Positions 1 through 6,473 of a DNA stretch of 21,803 nt are shown in pieces. A model generated the notes under the pieces. The model worked only from the letters and a program-made list of their open reading frames with translations, did not search any database and was not told the DNA's origin. Source of the DNA: a virus; IMG/VR virus record IMGVR_UViG_3300022858_000643, positions 1-21,803 of that record. The stretch is one strand, 5' to 3'. How positions within the stretch are numbered: the stretch's first letter is position 1; every line of letters starts with the position of its first letter. The translations under genes were made by a program, and so were the position numbers.

Positions 1-298
1 CTTTTTGTAATGCTGTGAGATATCTCACTTTATCTAAAGGTAAACCACGAAATGATAATAGATTTTGTGCATTCCATTTACCATCAAACTTGTTTGTAAA
101 ATCTTCTAAAGGAATGCTGCCATCAATATATCCAGCTATTACATCGTGTAAAATATTACCAGCTTTACCATAACTTTGATTAACAGTATCTGATGCAGAG
201 GACTTTATCAAATACTGATAATAGAATTGAAGCTGTGATTGTTTATATGTATTAAGAGCTGAATAGCTTAGATTGAATTTTTGTAATATATCTGTCAT
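1..298 (-). CDS. PD-(D/E)XK (RecB/Cas4-like) nuclease, N-terminal fragment
   Basis: The first 99 codons are present; the gene runs off the left edge. The start is ATG at 298, preceded by GGAGGAATATAA, which lies in the end of the upstream gene. The protein opens with an SYSALNTYKQSQLQFYYQYL segment. This matches the S-x-S-x-L-x-x-Y motif and the following [FY]-x-[YF]-x-Y helix that begin RecB-like PD-(D/E)XK nucleases (Cas4/AddB/PDDEXK_1). The second family motif, G-x-x-x-H, is visible as GKAGNILHDVI. The catalytic D/E-x-K part lies outside the window. The CxxC-type first cysteine of Cas4 (an iron-sulphur ligand) is absent here. In viruses such enzymes act as DNA exonucleases in replication or recombination, which fits the leftward replication block. 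The family call is from motifs alone. Confidence 0.7.
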   Translation of the reverse strand, partial: MTDILQKFNLSYSALNTYKQSQLQFYYQYLIKSSASDTVNQSYGKAGNILHDVIAGYIDGSIPLEDFTNKFDGKWNAQNLLSFRGLPLDKVRYLTALQK

Positions 299-712
299 TT
301 ATATTCCTCCAACACTTTCATGAATTTCACCATCAGGTGATACTGATATATAATAATTTAATCTGTGTCCTGGGTATGGACCATTAGATAAGACACATTT
401 ATTTTTTTGTAATGTTTTATTAACTATATATTTTGGTTCTCCTTCTTTATTTCGCCTATTGTGTAATTGTAAATGATATGTACATAGTGTTTTTCCCTTT
501 AAACGTTTTTTATTACATCCACTTGCTTTACAAACTCCAAAACAATGTTTGATATTTTTATCTTGTCTTAATAATTCAACAGAAAGTTGATGCTTATTTT
601 TCTTAACATCTTCTTGAAATGCTTGTAATAGATTGTTTGCATCCCAATGTCTGCCTTGAGCTTTAAGCTCAGTTATTAGGTCAATATTTATTTCTTGTAT
701 TTCGTATTCCAT
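299..712 (-). CDS. small zinc-finger protein of unknown function
   Basis: A 137-residue protein ending in GGAGGAATATAA, which also supplies the ribosome site of the nuclease that follows, so the two are translationally coupled. The middle holds a metal-site cluster: C57, C61, C66, C77, H80 and H84, in a basic context. It resembles the compact Cys/His knots around the cores of phage HNH-like or zinc-binding proteins, but no HNH catalytic pattern is visible. The N-terminal 50 residues are predicted helical, and the C-terminus ends in a short beta-rich stretch. I do not recognise a family. The position just upstream of a PD-(D/E)XK nuclease suggests a nucleic-acid-binding partner, which is inference. 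Confidence 0.75.
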   Translation of the reverse strand: MEYEIQEINIDLITELKAQGRHWDANNLLQAFQEDVKKNKHQLSVELLRQDKNIKHCFGVCKASGCNKKRLKGKTLCTYHLQLHNRRNKEGEPKYIVNKTLQKNKCVLSNGPYPGHRLNYYISVSPDGEIHESVGGI

Positions 713-722
713 TTTGTTAAAA

Positions 723-754
723 GGTCTAGAGTTGGAATCGAACCAACTCTAAAC
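723..754 (-). other. tRNA acceptor/T-arm minihelix-like hairpin
   Basis: On the minus strand a perfect 12-bp helix (724-735 with 743-754, one G-U) closes a seven-base loop TTCGATT, the canonical T-loop sequence. The helix reads as a 7-bp acceptor stem stacked on a 5-bp T stem, with a C at position 73. The D and anticodon arms are missing, because the 5' acceptor strand directly abuts the T stem. Just 5' of it, a second fold is possible: GGTG/CACC (788-791 with 757-760) enclosing CTGAA/TTCAG. I tried to build a full tRNA using an acceptor strand 41 nt further upstream. The acceptor paired at 6 of 7 positions, but no anticodon arm formed. It may be a decayed tRNA or a tRNA-like element. Confidence 0.4.
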
Positions 755-837
755 ATGGTGCCCCCGTCTGAATCTCTTCAGTTTCAACACCAAACATATA
801 TGAGTTTTACGTCACATATACATTTTGTTTTCAAAGC

Positions 838-952
838 TAACCGACAAGCTTCCTTCAGCCAGATTCGAACTGGCATTCATAGTTCGACATACTATGGTGA
901 TACCAAATTACACCATAAAGGTTGGAAGTCTCAGACTTCCGAAGGTCGGTTA
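838..952. repeat. 8-bp inverted repeat bracketing tRNA-Asp
   Basis: TAACCGAC (838-845) and its exact complement GTCGGTTA (945-952) flank the tRNA-Asp gene. In a precursor transcript they would form a stem bringing the leader and trailer together. A further hairpin, GGAAGTC-TCA-GACTTCC (924-940), lies between the right arm and the tRNA 5' end. The pairing is seen directly; a role in tRNA processing is inference. Confidence 0.5.
850..922 (-). tRNA. tRNA-Asp (anticodon GTC)
   Basis: A complete 73-nt cloverleaf reads on the minus strand from 922 to 850. It has T8; D arm GTGT/TCAC (three pairs plus the usual 13-22 mismatch); A14, G18 G19 and A21; anticodon stem ATAGT/ACTAT around the seven-base loop ATGTCGA with T33, anticodon GTC (plus-strand 886-888) and G37; a four-base variable loop; T arm GCCAG-TTCGAAT-CTGGC; and a 15-48 A-T Levitt pair. 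The acceptor ACCTTTA/TGAAGGA pairs at six of seven positions, with an A-A clash at 1-72 and A73 instead of the usual G73 for Asp. It may be slightly degraded, or edited. No intron is needed. An 8-bp inverted repeat lies outside both ends. Confidence 0.8.
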
Positions 953-1010
953 AATAATATTGAAAACAGCTGCACATGGCATTCTTGTTTTTCATGCTGC
1001 TCCAGGGGCA

Positions 1011-1030
1011 TAATTAAAAAAATAAAAAAA
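1011..1030 (-). terminator. T-run terminator of the small leftward operon
   Basis: Immediately after the stop codon of the gene ending at 1031, the minus strand reads two runs of seven T separated by one A. Oligo-T without a strong hairpin is the typical archaeal terminator. It would separate the operon 2180-1031 from the tRNA region. Confidence 0.5.
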
Positions 1031-1633
1031 TTACTGTTCTTTGCTCACTTCTTTCAAGTCATTAATACCTCTATCGATTTCTGTAATTGTTGCTACTTTA
1101 GCATCAATTTTTTTCTTTGATGTTTCTTGGTATCTTTTAAGGTCAGTATCAGCTTCATTAAGAGCTGCAACTTGTTTCTTTTTCCAATCTTGAAACTCAG
1201 CTTCATAACCTTTTTCAGCTTCCGCAATATCAGTTTCTATCTGTATTTTCTGTCTATTGAAATCTTGCGTTAGTAATTTCAACTGAACCTGTTTTTCTCT
1301 TTTCCAGTCTGCATGCACACGTTTATAATTTGCTGTCTTATCTTCTACTTGTCTCTTAACTTCTGTAATCTTTTTCTCAGATTCATAAACGTATGTATCT
1401 ACTTCTTTCTCTATATTTGTAAGCTTCTCTTTCTCATTTATCTTACGGTTATTAAGTTGCTCCATAATACCATATCTACTTGTTATACCCATATCTTGAG
1501 CAAGTTTCATATTTTCATCATTTAAATCTGCTTTAACCATCTTGAAAAGTGTTAAGTTTTCAGTAGCCCATTCTATTGCTTCTGGACATTTTGGGCACAT
1601 AGTTGTTGTAAATAATATAATTTCTTCTTTCAT
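1031..1633 (-). CDS. CPxC thioredoxin/glutaredoxin-like domain fused to a long coiled coil
   Basis: A 200-residue protein. The first 55 residues look like the start of a glutaredoxin/NrdH fold: a beta strand (EEIILFTTT), the redox motif C13-P-K-C16, a helix, then a second strand VKADLND. Where a full glutaredoxin would have its cis-proline (usually GITSVPT), this protein reads GITSRYGIMEQ, so the C-terminal half of the fold appears to be missing. It is replaced by about 140 residues of charged heptad-like sequence (roughly 60-195), a predicted long coiled coil. The start codon overlaps the upstream stop (ATGA). Disulphide exchange, metal binding or scaffolding are all possible; function is not established. 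Confidence 0.75.
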   Translation of the reverse strand: MKEEIILFTTTMCPKCPEAIEWATENLTLFKMVKADLNDENMKLAQDMGITSRYGIMEQLNNRKINEKEKLTNIEKEVDTYVYESEKKITEVKRQVEDKTANYKRVHADWKREKQVQLKLLTQDFNRQKIQIETDIAEAEKGYEAEFQDWKKKQVAALNEADTDLKRYQETSKKKIDAKVATITEIDRGINDLKEVSKEQ

Positions 1634-1944
1634 ATTATTTTCAACTCCTTTAGTAATACATTTATATCAATTAAAGCATTTCCTTTGCCATCACTTATCC
1701 AAGGTAGTTTCTTGATAGCATCCGTAACTTTCTGTTCATCAGACAAATATTTTTGTTCTCGTTTATTTTTTTCTTTCTCAATACATTTATAGCATATTGA
1801 ATGAAAATTTTCACCATCAAAATATTCTATACCTTCTCCATAAACTCCACACAAATCACAATAGTCTTCATAATCTTTTATTTTAGTTTCTGGCATCTTT
1901 CTTATTTCATCCAGCGTTTGTATACCTTCTTTCTTAATTGTCAT
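1630..1944 (-). CDS. zinc-ribbon protein, unknown function
   Basis: A 104-residue protein with one four-cysteine site: C29-x2-C32 and C51-x2-C54, joined by an 18-residue beta-type linker, a classic zinc-ribbon or treble-clef spacing. A lysine/glutamate-rich helix follows, then a short C-terminal domain. It overlaps both neighbours by ATGA, so the three genes 2180-1031 form one translationally coupled operon. Nothing in it identifies a precise role; nucleic-acid or protein binding is the usual use of this fold. Confidence 0.75.
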   Translation of the reverse strand: MTIKKEGIQTLDEIRKMPETKIKDYEDYCDLCGVYGEGIEYFDGENFHSICYKCIEKEKNKREQKYLSDEQKVTDAIKKLPWISDGKGNALIDINVLLKELKII

Positions 1945-2180
1945 AGTCCCAACTCTTTTTCAAATTCATCTGCTGCATATTGGTCTATCTCTGATGAATA
2001 AAAACGGAATTTATCCCATGCTTCCTTAACCTTCTGCTTATCAAAACATAATAATTGTAATCTTTTCTGTATGGTTTTAATACAATATTCATCACATACC
2101 CATCTTTCAACCTCATCATTAAAACTTGGAAACTCTTCTTCAAATGTCATAAGTCCTAACTCCTCTAAAAAATCAGTCAC
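1941..2180 (-). CDS. small acidic helical protein; 5' end uncertain
   Basis: The longest version with a standard start begins at GTG 2180 and has 79 residues, acidic and helical, with two cysteines (CDEYC) but no known motif. The same reading frame stays open upstream to about 2300 and reads like real protein (GYHEADIKKYCRDNQ...), yet it contains no ATG, GTG or TTG. A good ribosome site, GGAGGAA, followed by ATG at 2287, lies there, but one frame off. Either a single-base frameshift (natural or a sequencing error) separates the start from the body, or translation begins at the internal GTG. The 3' end overlaps the zinc-ribbon gene by ATGA. Confidence 0.6.
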   Translation of the reverse strand: MTDFLEELGLMTFEEEFPSFNDEVERWVCDEYCIKTIQKRLQLLCFDKQKVKEAWDKFRFYSSEIDQYAADEFEKELGL

Positions 2181-2329
2181 TATAATAAGTTTATTTGGTT
2201 CGTGTTGTGTTACTTTGTAAATTGTTTCAATTATTCTTTGATTATCACGACAATACTTCTTAATATCTGCTTCATGATAGCCTTCATTTCCTCCGTTAAA
2301 TTTTTTAATTAAAAAATAAAAAGGAGTAA

Positions 2330-2923
2330 TTACTCCTTAATAAATTCTCCTACTACATTCTTGTTCACGGCTGGACTGCCAGGGAACTGGAATGATTTTG
2401 CTGCTATCTTTGCTTTTACTCCACTGTTCAAGAAAGTATAGAAAGTTCTTGGGCTTAGTTCTTCAGGTTTTACATCGAGATGTTTAGCTACGGTTTCCCA
2501 TAACGTTGCAACTTGACTCTTACCATTTGGATACCAGAAACTAACTTCTGATAAGCTGCCATCTTTCTGAACAAACTGTCTTGCACCACTTAGATACTCT
2601 CTGTGGTAGATGTCATCTGCATTCTTTGCATCGTATGTTATGATTACTGTGCATGCACAATATTCGATGCTCTTGTTATTCATTGCTGTCTGACGTTCTG
2701 TTTTGTCATCTGCTTTGAATAGCTGGAATGATTTGACTTTCAAAGTCTGTCCGTTCAAGTCTTCTCTAACGTATTTCTGCTTTTCTCCAACAGCTACATC
2801 ACTAAGTTCATTCATATCTATTTCTGTTGGTGTAGAAATTGCTGCAGGCTTAGGTGCTTCGGCCTTGTCCTGAATTACTCCCTCTTTCTCTAGTTTCTCA
2901 AAGGTGTTTTGGTTTTCTGTCAT
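2330..2923 (-). CDS. replication-block protein of unknown function, possible ssDNA-binding
   Basis: A 197-residue protein if started at ATG 2923, which has GAGGAAAT nine bases upstream. An in-frame GTG at 2959 would add 12 residues but lies almost at the predicted transcript start, so 2923 is preferred. The first 50 residues are charged and proline/alanine-rich, probably disordered. Residues 60-190 alternate beta strands and loops (VKSFQLF, CTVIITY, EVSFWYP) and then a helical end. The general shape, and its place next to the primase operon, resemble single-strand-binding or annealing accessory proteins of viruses, but there is no motif proving this. It has its own promoter at about 2990. Confidence 0.7.
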   Translation of the reverse strand: MTENQNTFEKLEKEGVIQDKAEAPKPAAISTPTEIDMNELSDVAVGEKQKYVREDLNGQTLKVKSFQLFKADDKTERQTAMNNKSIEYCACTVIITYDAKNADDIYHREYLSGARQFVQKDGSLSEVSFWYPNGKSQVATLWETVAKHLDVKPEELSPRTFYTFLNSGVKAKIAAKSFQFPGSPAVNKNVVGEFIKE

Positions 2924-2983
2924 TTTGGTATTTCCTCGTATTATGTATTCAAACGACACATAATAATTATTTTAAATTGCCAT

Positions 2984-2997
2984 AGTATTTAAATATT
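2984..2997 (-). promoter_or_regulatory. archaeal TATA box for the 2923 gene
   Basis: The minus strand reads AATATTTAAATACTATG here. A TTTAAATA core of this type normally sets the start about 25 bases downstream, near 2960. That leaves a leader of about 37 bases containing the GAGG site before ATG 2923. Confidence 0.55.
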
Positions 2998-3018
2998 ATT
3001 GTAATATATAACAATATA

Positions 3019-3183
3019 TTACGATATATTTTTCTCTCTTAGCATAACCCATTTTTTCTTAAAGGTGCTCTCGCTGTAGTCTTTACTTCCACACGCTGGA
3101 CAGTTATCTAGTATCTTATGAAAATTTAGTATTTCAATATAACCGCAATGTTTGCATACAAATTTCTTTTCTGTAGTTATCAT
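3019..3183 (-). CDS. 54-residue zinc-ribbon microprotein
   Basis: A short gene from ATG 3183 to TAA 3019, coupled to its upstream neighbour by an ATGA overlap. The 54 residues hold C10-x2-C13 (CKHC) and C28-x2-C31 (CPAC), the arrangement of a minimal rubredoxin-like zinc ribbon, followed by a basic tail (FKKKWVMLREKN). Such ribbons are common in archaeal transcription and replication accessory proteins. Its place as last gene of the primase operon suggests a nucleic-acid role, which is inference. Confidence 0.75.
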   Translation of the reverse strand: MITTEKKFVCKHCGYIEILNFHKILDNCPACGSKDYSESTFKKKWVMLREKNIS

Positions 3184-3374
3184 CGTTTCTGTCTCCAAAA
3201 TGGCGTGATTGTATCAGCATCTATATTTGTTGTATGCAATTTATCAGGCATTTGATTATCTTCCTCACATTCAAATCTCTGCTCCATCCAGGCATAAGCT
3301 GCATCAGTCTTCATACCTTTAGCTTCTAGTTTCTTCATGATAGCCTGCCAGTGTTCAGACGTTATCTTTTTCAT
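3180..3374 (-). CDS. small protein of unknown function in the primase operon
   Basis: A 64-residue protein with ATGA overlaps at both ends, so it is certainly part of the primase operon. The N-terminal half is amphipathic helix (HWQAIMKKLEAKGM...AYAWMEQRFE). The C-terminus is polar and ends TPFWRQKR. No motif is recognised. The tight coupling on both sides is the main evidence that it is expressed. Confidence 0.65.
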   Translation of the reverse strand: MKKITSEHWQAIMKKLEAKGMKTDAAYAWMEQRFECEEDNQMPDKLHTTNIDADTITPFWRQKR

Positions 3375-3676
3375 TCTAATTCAAAAAATTCATTGATTTC
3401 TTTATTTACTTCACTAAATATTTCTCTGATATAGTAATCATTCTTTGAAAATGATTTATTTTGTACTTCTTCTAATGGATAACCTTTCTTTGGTTCGCCA
3501 CAGTGTCTGGCTCTTGGACCATTACCTCTAGCAAATTCCATTCCTATAGCACCATGTCTATGTTTTTCACCACAAAAAGGACATGGTTCTATAAATTCTA
3601 AAAGTCTCCATGTTTCTTTATCTCTTTTTACATTTATGATAAGCATTTCATAATCTTTATCAGTTACTGTGTTCAT
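3371..3676 (-). CDS. small phage-type zinc-binding protein (CPFC...H.H...HC)
   Basis: A 101-residue protein with C32-P-F-C35-G-x3-H39-x-H41-G, then R-A-R-H58-C59-G. The CPFCGxxHxHG...HC pattern is widespread in small uncharacterised phage and mobile-element proteins and looks like one compact zinc site. The flanking helices are charged. Start and stop overlap the neighbours by ATGA, directly downstream of the primase-helicase. The biochemical function of this family is not known to me. Confidence 0.75.
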   Translation of the reverse strand: MNTVTDKDYEMLIINVKRDKETWRLLEFIEPCPFCGEKHRHGAIGMEFARGNGPRARHCGEPKKGYPLEEVQNKSFSKNDYYIREIFSEVNKEINEFFELE

Positions 3677-5814
3677 TTCTTTCCCTCAAATATTTTTTTA
3701 TATATTTCATTTTTAAATTTTGTATAATACCATCTTAATTCATAACCCGTTGCTATTCTTTTACGTTCAACAGGTGTGCCATGGTTACCAAGTATCTTTC
3801 TAAAATTCAAATCACTTTCAACTTTCAATTTACTTGTACTAGCTATACAATATTTTCTATAAAAACAATACATATCATCATTGGTTACATATTCATCGCC
3901 GTCGTTTATAAATTCTATACAATCTTGCATAAATGCTATTGCTGATGATTCACGTTTCTGCATCATCATTTTTGTTTCATCGTATGATTTATCATATGAA
4001 AAATCTTCATTCTTTAATATTCTATGTAAACCTTCTAATGCCCAGTTAAGTACACCACTAAGTTCTTCATCTGATGTAAGTTTTTTTGTCATTTTAGTAT
4101 CAGCAAGACGATGATTATCTTCTAATGTATTATTTGCTTTTCTTCTTTCATAATCATTCTTAGGTAAAAATGCTACAGGAAAATCGATATATATCCATCT
4201 TCGCCAAAAGCCATCAGTGTTTTCATCTATATATGGTAATGTATTTACTGCAAATATCATCTTTGCATAATTTTTAAAATGTATAGGCTCTAAAAATTTA
4301 CGTTGTGCTGTGACTAAATCTTCTCCTGTTAATTCTCTAAAGGTTGATGTACTTTTTAATTCTGTTTTACCAAGGTCTGCACCAAGATTAGCAAGTTTCT
4401 TATGTAGTGCAGATTTAATAAATTTGTCTTGTTCAAAGGCATGCAATGAGATGTTTGTTACATTGTTTATACCTATTACACATTTCATCTGGTCGATTGT
4501 TTTTCCTTTGCCATTTCCACCATCGCCAGAGAATAAGATAGCTCTTTGAATATTATAATCTCTATAAAGAAGATAACCATATATTTCTTGCATAAGAATG
4601 ATATCATCATGCTTTAAGATGGTATTGAAGTGCTTCTTTGTTATCTCGCAGGTTGCCTCAGAATTATACGACACAGGAAGTTTACTAAAGAATTTATATT
4701 TTTCTGAGAAAGGTTCAAGAGTGTTTGTTTGTATATTTAAGATGCCGTTTTGAACACATATATATTTTATATCTTCCTCTTGAAAGAAGACATCTATATC
4801 TTCATATGTTTCTTTTCTAATGAAATCAACTATCTTATTAACAATATTTATATCATAATTGCTTTTTAAAATAACACTTACCATTTCTTGTATATATGTT
4901 ATTGCTTGAGGGATATAGATGCCATTACGATATATCCACATCTCAAGAATCTTATCATTACGGATTGAGACGATGATGTTCTCATCCATTATTTTTTTAG
5001 CTATCTCAGGTATGATTTGTTTTCTGGTTTCGCCTACTAAAGCTGGCCGTGTATCAAAAACATATGATTCAGCCTTTTTGAATGTATAATCTTTGTAAGC
5101 TTGCGGCGACTCTTTCCATTTACTAAAGCTTTTCATATGATTGTAGATATAGTCTTTCTTTCTGCCTGAGAACAAAAGCTTAATAATTTCCTTATACTCT
5201 GCAGCACTTCTTGATGTGTCTTTCTTCTTAGGTTCTTCAATATTTTCTACAATATCAGTAAATTCTACAGCATTTTCGTTATAATAAGCATCTACATCAT
5301 ATGATAGATAGCATGCTCTACTTATATCTGTTGTAGATGAATCAATTGATGAGATGTCAATCTCATATTTTTTATGAAGATAGTTGTATATTGTAAATAC
5401 TCTATCTTTGTATTTGCCAACATCTTTAGGGATAGAAAATATAAGTTTAAGACCAGCGCCAGAAGGTGAGATGAACATTAGCTTTATATATGGGTCAACT
5501 TTAAGTTTCTCTTTTAATTCTATGATATTATCAATATAATCTACATCTATAGTAGTATATCCAGACATTTCTATAAGTGCATTGTTTCTTCTTTCTTTAA
5601 ATATACCTGCTGTAGTGATATATGAGAGATGTTTTTTTATCTTATTTCGCTCTTTCTTGAGCTCTTTTATATCATCATTTTTGATATTTTGTATCTTTTC
5701 ACAGATGTTTTTGAACTCTTCTGATACAATTTTGTTAAAAACAAAGAATAAATCGGCTTCTCCATCGGGTATTATTTTAGTAATTCCACCATAAAATATG
5801 CTAAATTTGCTCAT
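3673..5814 (-). CDS. primase-helicase (VirE_N/BT4734-like primase domain plus D5-type SF3 helicase)
   Basis: A 713-residue replication protein. Residues about 60-190 look like the BT4734-like (VirE N-terminal) domain, an archaeo-eukaryotic-primase relative: TTID90-V-D92 is a likely metal-binding pair, followed by the SPSGAGLK loop (116-123) and DISRACYL (163-170). Residues about 350-420 fit a D5 N-terminal region. Residues 426-550 are an SF3 helicase: Walker A GDGGNGKGKT (430-439), a weaker Walker B around ANLGADLGK, sensor-like motif C AKMIFAVNTLP (517-527), then the arginine-bearing DGFWRRWIYIDF. The C-terminus has a winged-helix-like tail. Together these parts would prime and unwind viral DNA. 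The gene starts the leftward operon; the ribosome site is GAGAGGAAATG. Confidence 0.9.
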   Translation of the reverse strand: MSKFSIFYGGITKIIPDGEADLFFVFNKIVSEEFKNICEKIQNIKNDDIKELKKERNKIKKHLSYITTAGIFKERRNNALIEMSGYTTIDVDYIDNIIELKEKLKVDPYIKLMFISPSGAGLKLIFSIPKDVGKYKDRVFTIYNYLHKKYEIDISSIDSSTTDISRACYLSYDVDAYYNENAVEFTDIVENIEEPKKKDTSRSAAEYKEIIKLLFSGRKKDYIYNHMKSFSKWKESPQAYKDYTFKKAESYVFDTRPALVGETRKQIIPEIAKKIMDENIIVSIRNDKILEMWIYRNGIYIPQAITYIQEMVSVILKSNYDINIVNKIVDFIRKETYEDIDVFFQEEDIKYICVQNGILNIQTNTLEPFSEKYKFFSKLPVSYNSEATCEITKKHFNTILKHDDIILMQEIYGYLLYRDYNIQRAILFSGDGGNGKGKTIDQMKCVIGINNVTNISLHAFEQDKFIKSALHKKLANLGADLGKTELKSTSTFRELTGEDLVTAQRKFLEPIHFKNYAKMIFAVNTLPYIDENTDGFWRRWIYIDFPVAFLPKNDYERRKANNTLEDNHRLADTKMTKKLTSDEELSGVLNWALEGLHRILKNEDFSYDKSYDETKMMMQKRESSAIAFMQDCIEFINDGDEYVTNDDMYCFYRKYCIASTSKLKVESDLNFRKILGNHGTPVERKRIATGYELRWYYTKFKNEIYKKIFEGKK

Positions 5815-5897
5815 TTTTACATTTCCTCTCTATTTTTTATAAAAATATATTTTCACAATTTTGGTTTTTGCTCGAATATTAATAGATAATTTTTCAA

Positions 5898-5912
5898 AAG
5901 TATATAAATATA
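5898..5912 (-). promoter_or_regulatory. archaeal TATA box for the primase operon
   Basis: The minus strand carries TATTTATATAC at 5910-5900, placing a start near 5875 and giving a leader of about 60 bases. A second AT-rich candidate (TTTTTATAAA at about 5838-5848) would give a nearly leaderless message, so the exact promoter is uncertain. Confidence 0.4.
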
Positions 5913-6086
5913 TTTATTATTCAAAGTATGTTATCAAAGATATAGGAAAACGTTTGAATACAAAGTGTAACGATTACTACTAAATCCTTACTTTCTATAT
6001 TCTGTAAGAAAACAACTTAAAAAAAAATAATAAATAAAAAAAAGGTAAAAGGGGTATTATATACGGAATAGGAAAAGTCAAATTTA

Positions 6087-6113
6087 GTGGTAATTGTGGT
6101 ATTTGTGATATAG
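6087..6113. repeat. three 9-bp tandem repeats (GTGRTADWK type) upstream of the rightward promoter
   Basis: GTGGTAATT, GTGGTATTT and GTGATATAG follow one another without a gap, 18 bases before the rightward TATA box. The 9-bp period is close to one helical turn. They could be operator half-sites for the ribbon-helix-helix protein encoded just downstream, or origin iterons. Confidence 0.45.
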
Positions 6114-6128
6114 CTCCTTAATAATAAA

Positions 6129-6141
6129 TATATTTAAATAT
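6129..6141 (+). promoter_or_regulatory. rightward archaeal TATA box giving a leaderless message
   Basis: TATATTTAAATAT sits with its core ending 25-26 bases before ATG 6166. There is no ribosome site before that ATG. Together these indicate a leaderless transcript, a common archaeal arrangement. Confidence 0.6.
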
Positions 6142-6165
6142 ATGCTCATTATTTATTTATTTATT

Positions 6166-6306
6166 ATGGAAGAAGATGAAAGGAAGACAGCAATAACAGT
6201 ATCATGTTCAATTAAATATATTAAGAAAATGAGAGAGTTGGGGTTGTCGCCATCAAAGATATTTGATGCTGGATTAGAAGCTAAAGGGGTGAAAGATGAT
6301 ATATGA
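6166..6306 (+). CDS. ribbon-helix-helix (CopG-like) DNA-binding regulator
   Basis: A 46-residue protein, M-E-E-D-E-R-K-T-A-I-T-V-S-C-S-I-K..., fits a minimal RHH domain: a short strand (TAITVSC), a first helix (IKYIKKMRELG), a turn with LSPS, and a second helix (KIFDAGLEAKG). The LGLSPSKIFDAGL segment matches the usual L-x-x-S-E-x-F/I-x-x-A turn of CopG/MetJ-type proteins. It is the first rightward gene, apparently leaderless, with tandem repeats upstream that could be its operator. It probably controls the divergent region. Its end overlaps the next gene by 11 bases. Confidence 0.65.
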   Translation: MEEDERKTAITVSCSIKYIKKMRELGLSPSKIFDAGLEAKGVKDDI

Positions 6307-6463
6307 AATAATATCTATAGTGTCATTTATTATTGGAATAGTAGGTGGTGTGATTATCATGGGATATTTGATGGAAGTAAAACAATTAAAGTATTTAGAG
6401 AAATTACAGAATGAATATACTATAATTGATAATGAAACAAAAATACCAGTAAGGATAATATGA
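6296..6463 (+). CDS. small single-span membrane protein
   Basis: A 55-residue protein from ATG 6296. Residues 3-25 form one hydrophobic helix (IISIVSFIIGIVGGVIIMGY); the rest is a charged, probably cytoplasmic amphipathic stretch (EVKQLKYLEKLQNEY). It overlaps the RHH gene and ends 10 bases before the next start. Small one-span proteins like this are common in viral early regions (holin-like, superinfection or host-takeover peptides); no specific role can be assigned. Confidence 0.6.
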   Translation: MIYEIISIVSFIIGIVGGVIIMGYLMEVKQLKYLEKLQNEYTIIDNETKIPVRII

Positions 6464-6473
6464 GGTGAATCAG

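Larger units (their letters stand above)
5815..6165. other. divergent intergenic control region, possible replication origin
   Basis: About 350 bases with no gene, lying between leftward and rightward transcription and next to the replicative helicase. It is extremely AT-rich, with an A-rich tract near 6018-6042. It holds three related words beginning CAAAG (about 5932, 5946 and 5970), the 9-bp tandem repeat at 6087-6113, and promoters facing both ways. Divergent repeat-bearing regions next to a D5-type helicase are common origin sites; that use is inference. Confidence 0.4.

Noticed and set aside
723-796. Complete tRNA using GTTTGGT as the 5' acceptor strand
   Set aside because: The length is right and the acceptor pairs 6/7, but no anticodon arm with T33 can be formed.
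695-1120. Long rightward open frame across the tRNA region
   Set aside because: It runs over tRNA-Asp and the minihelix on the opposite strand, has an unlikely composition and no ribosome site.
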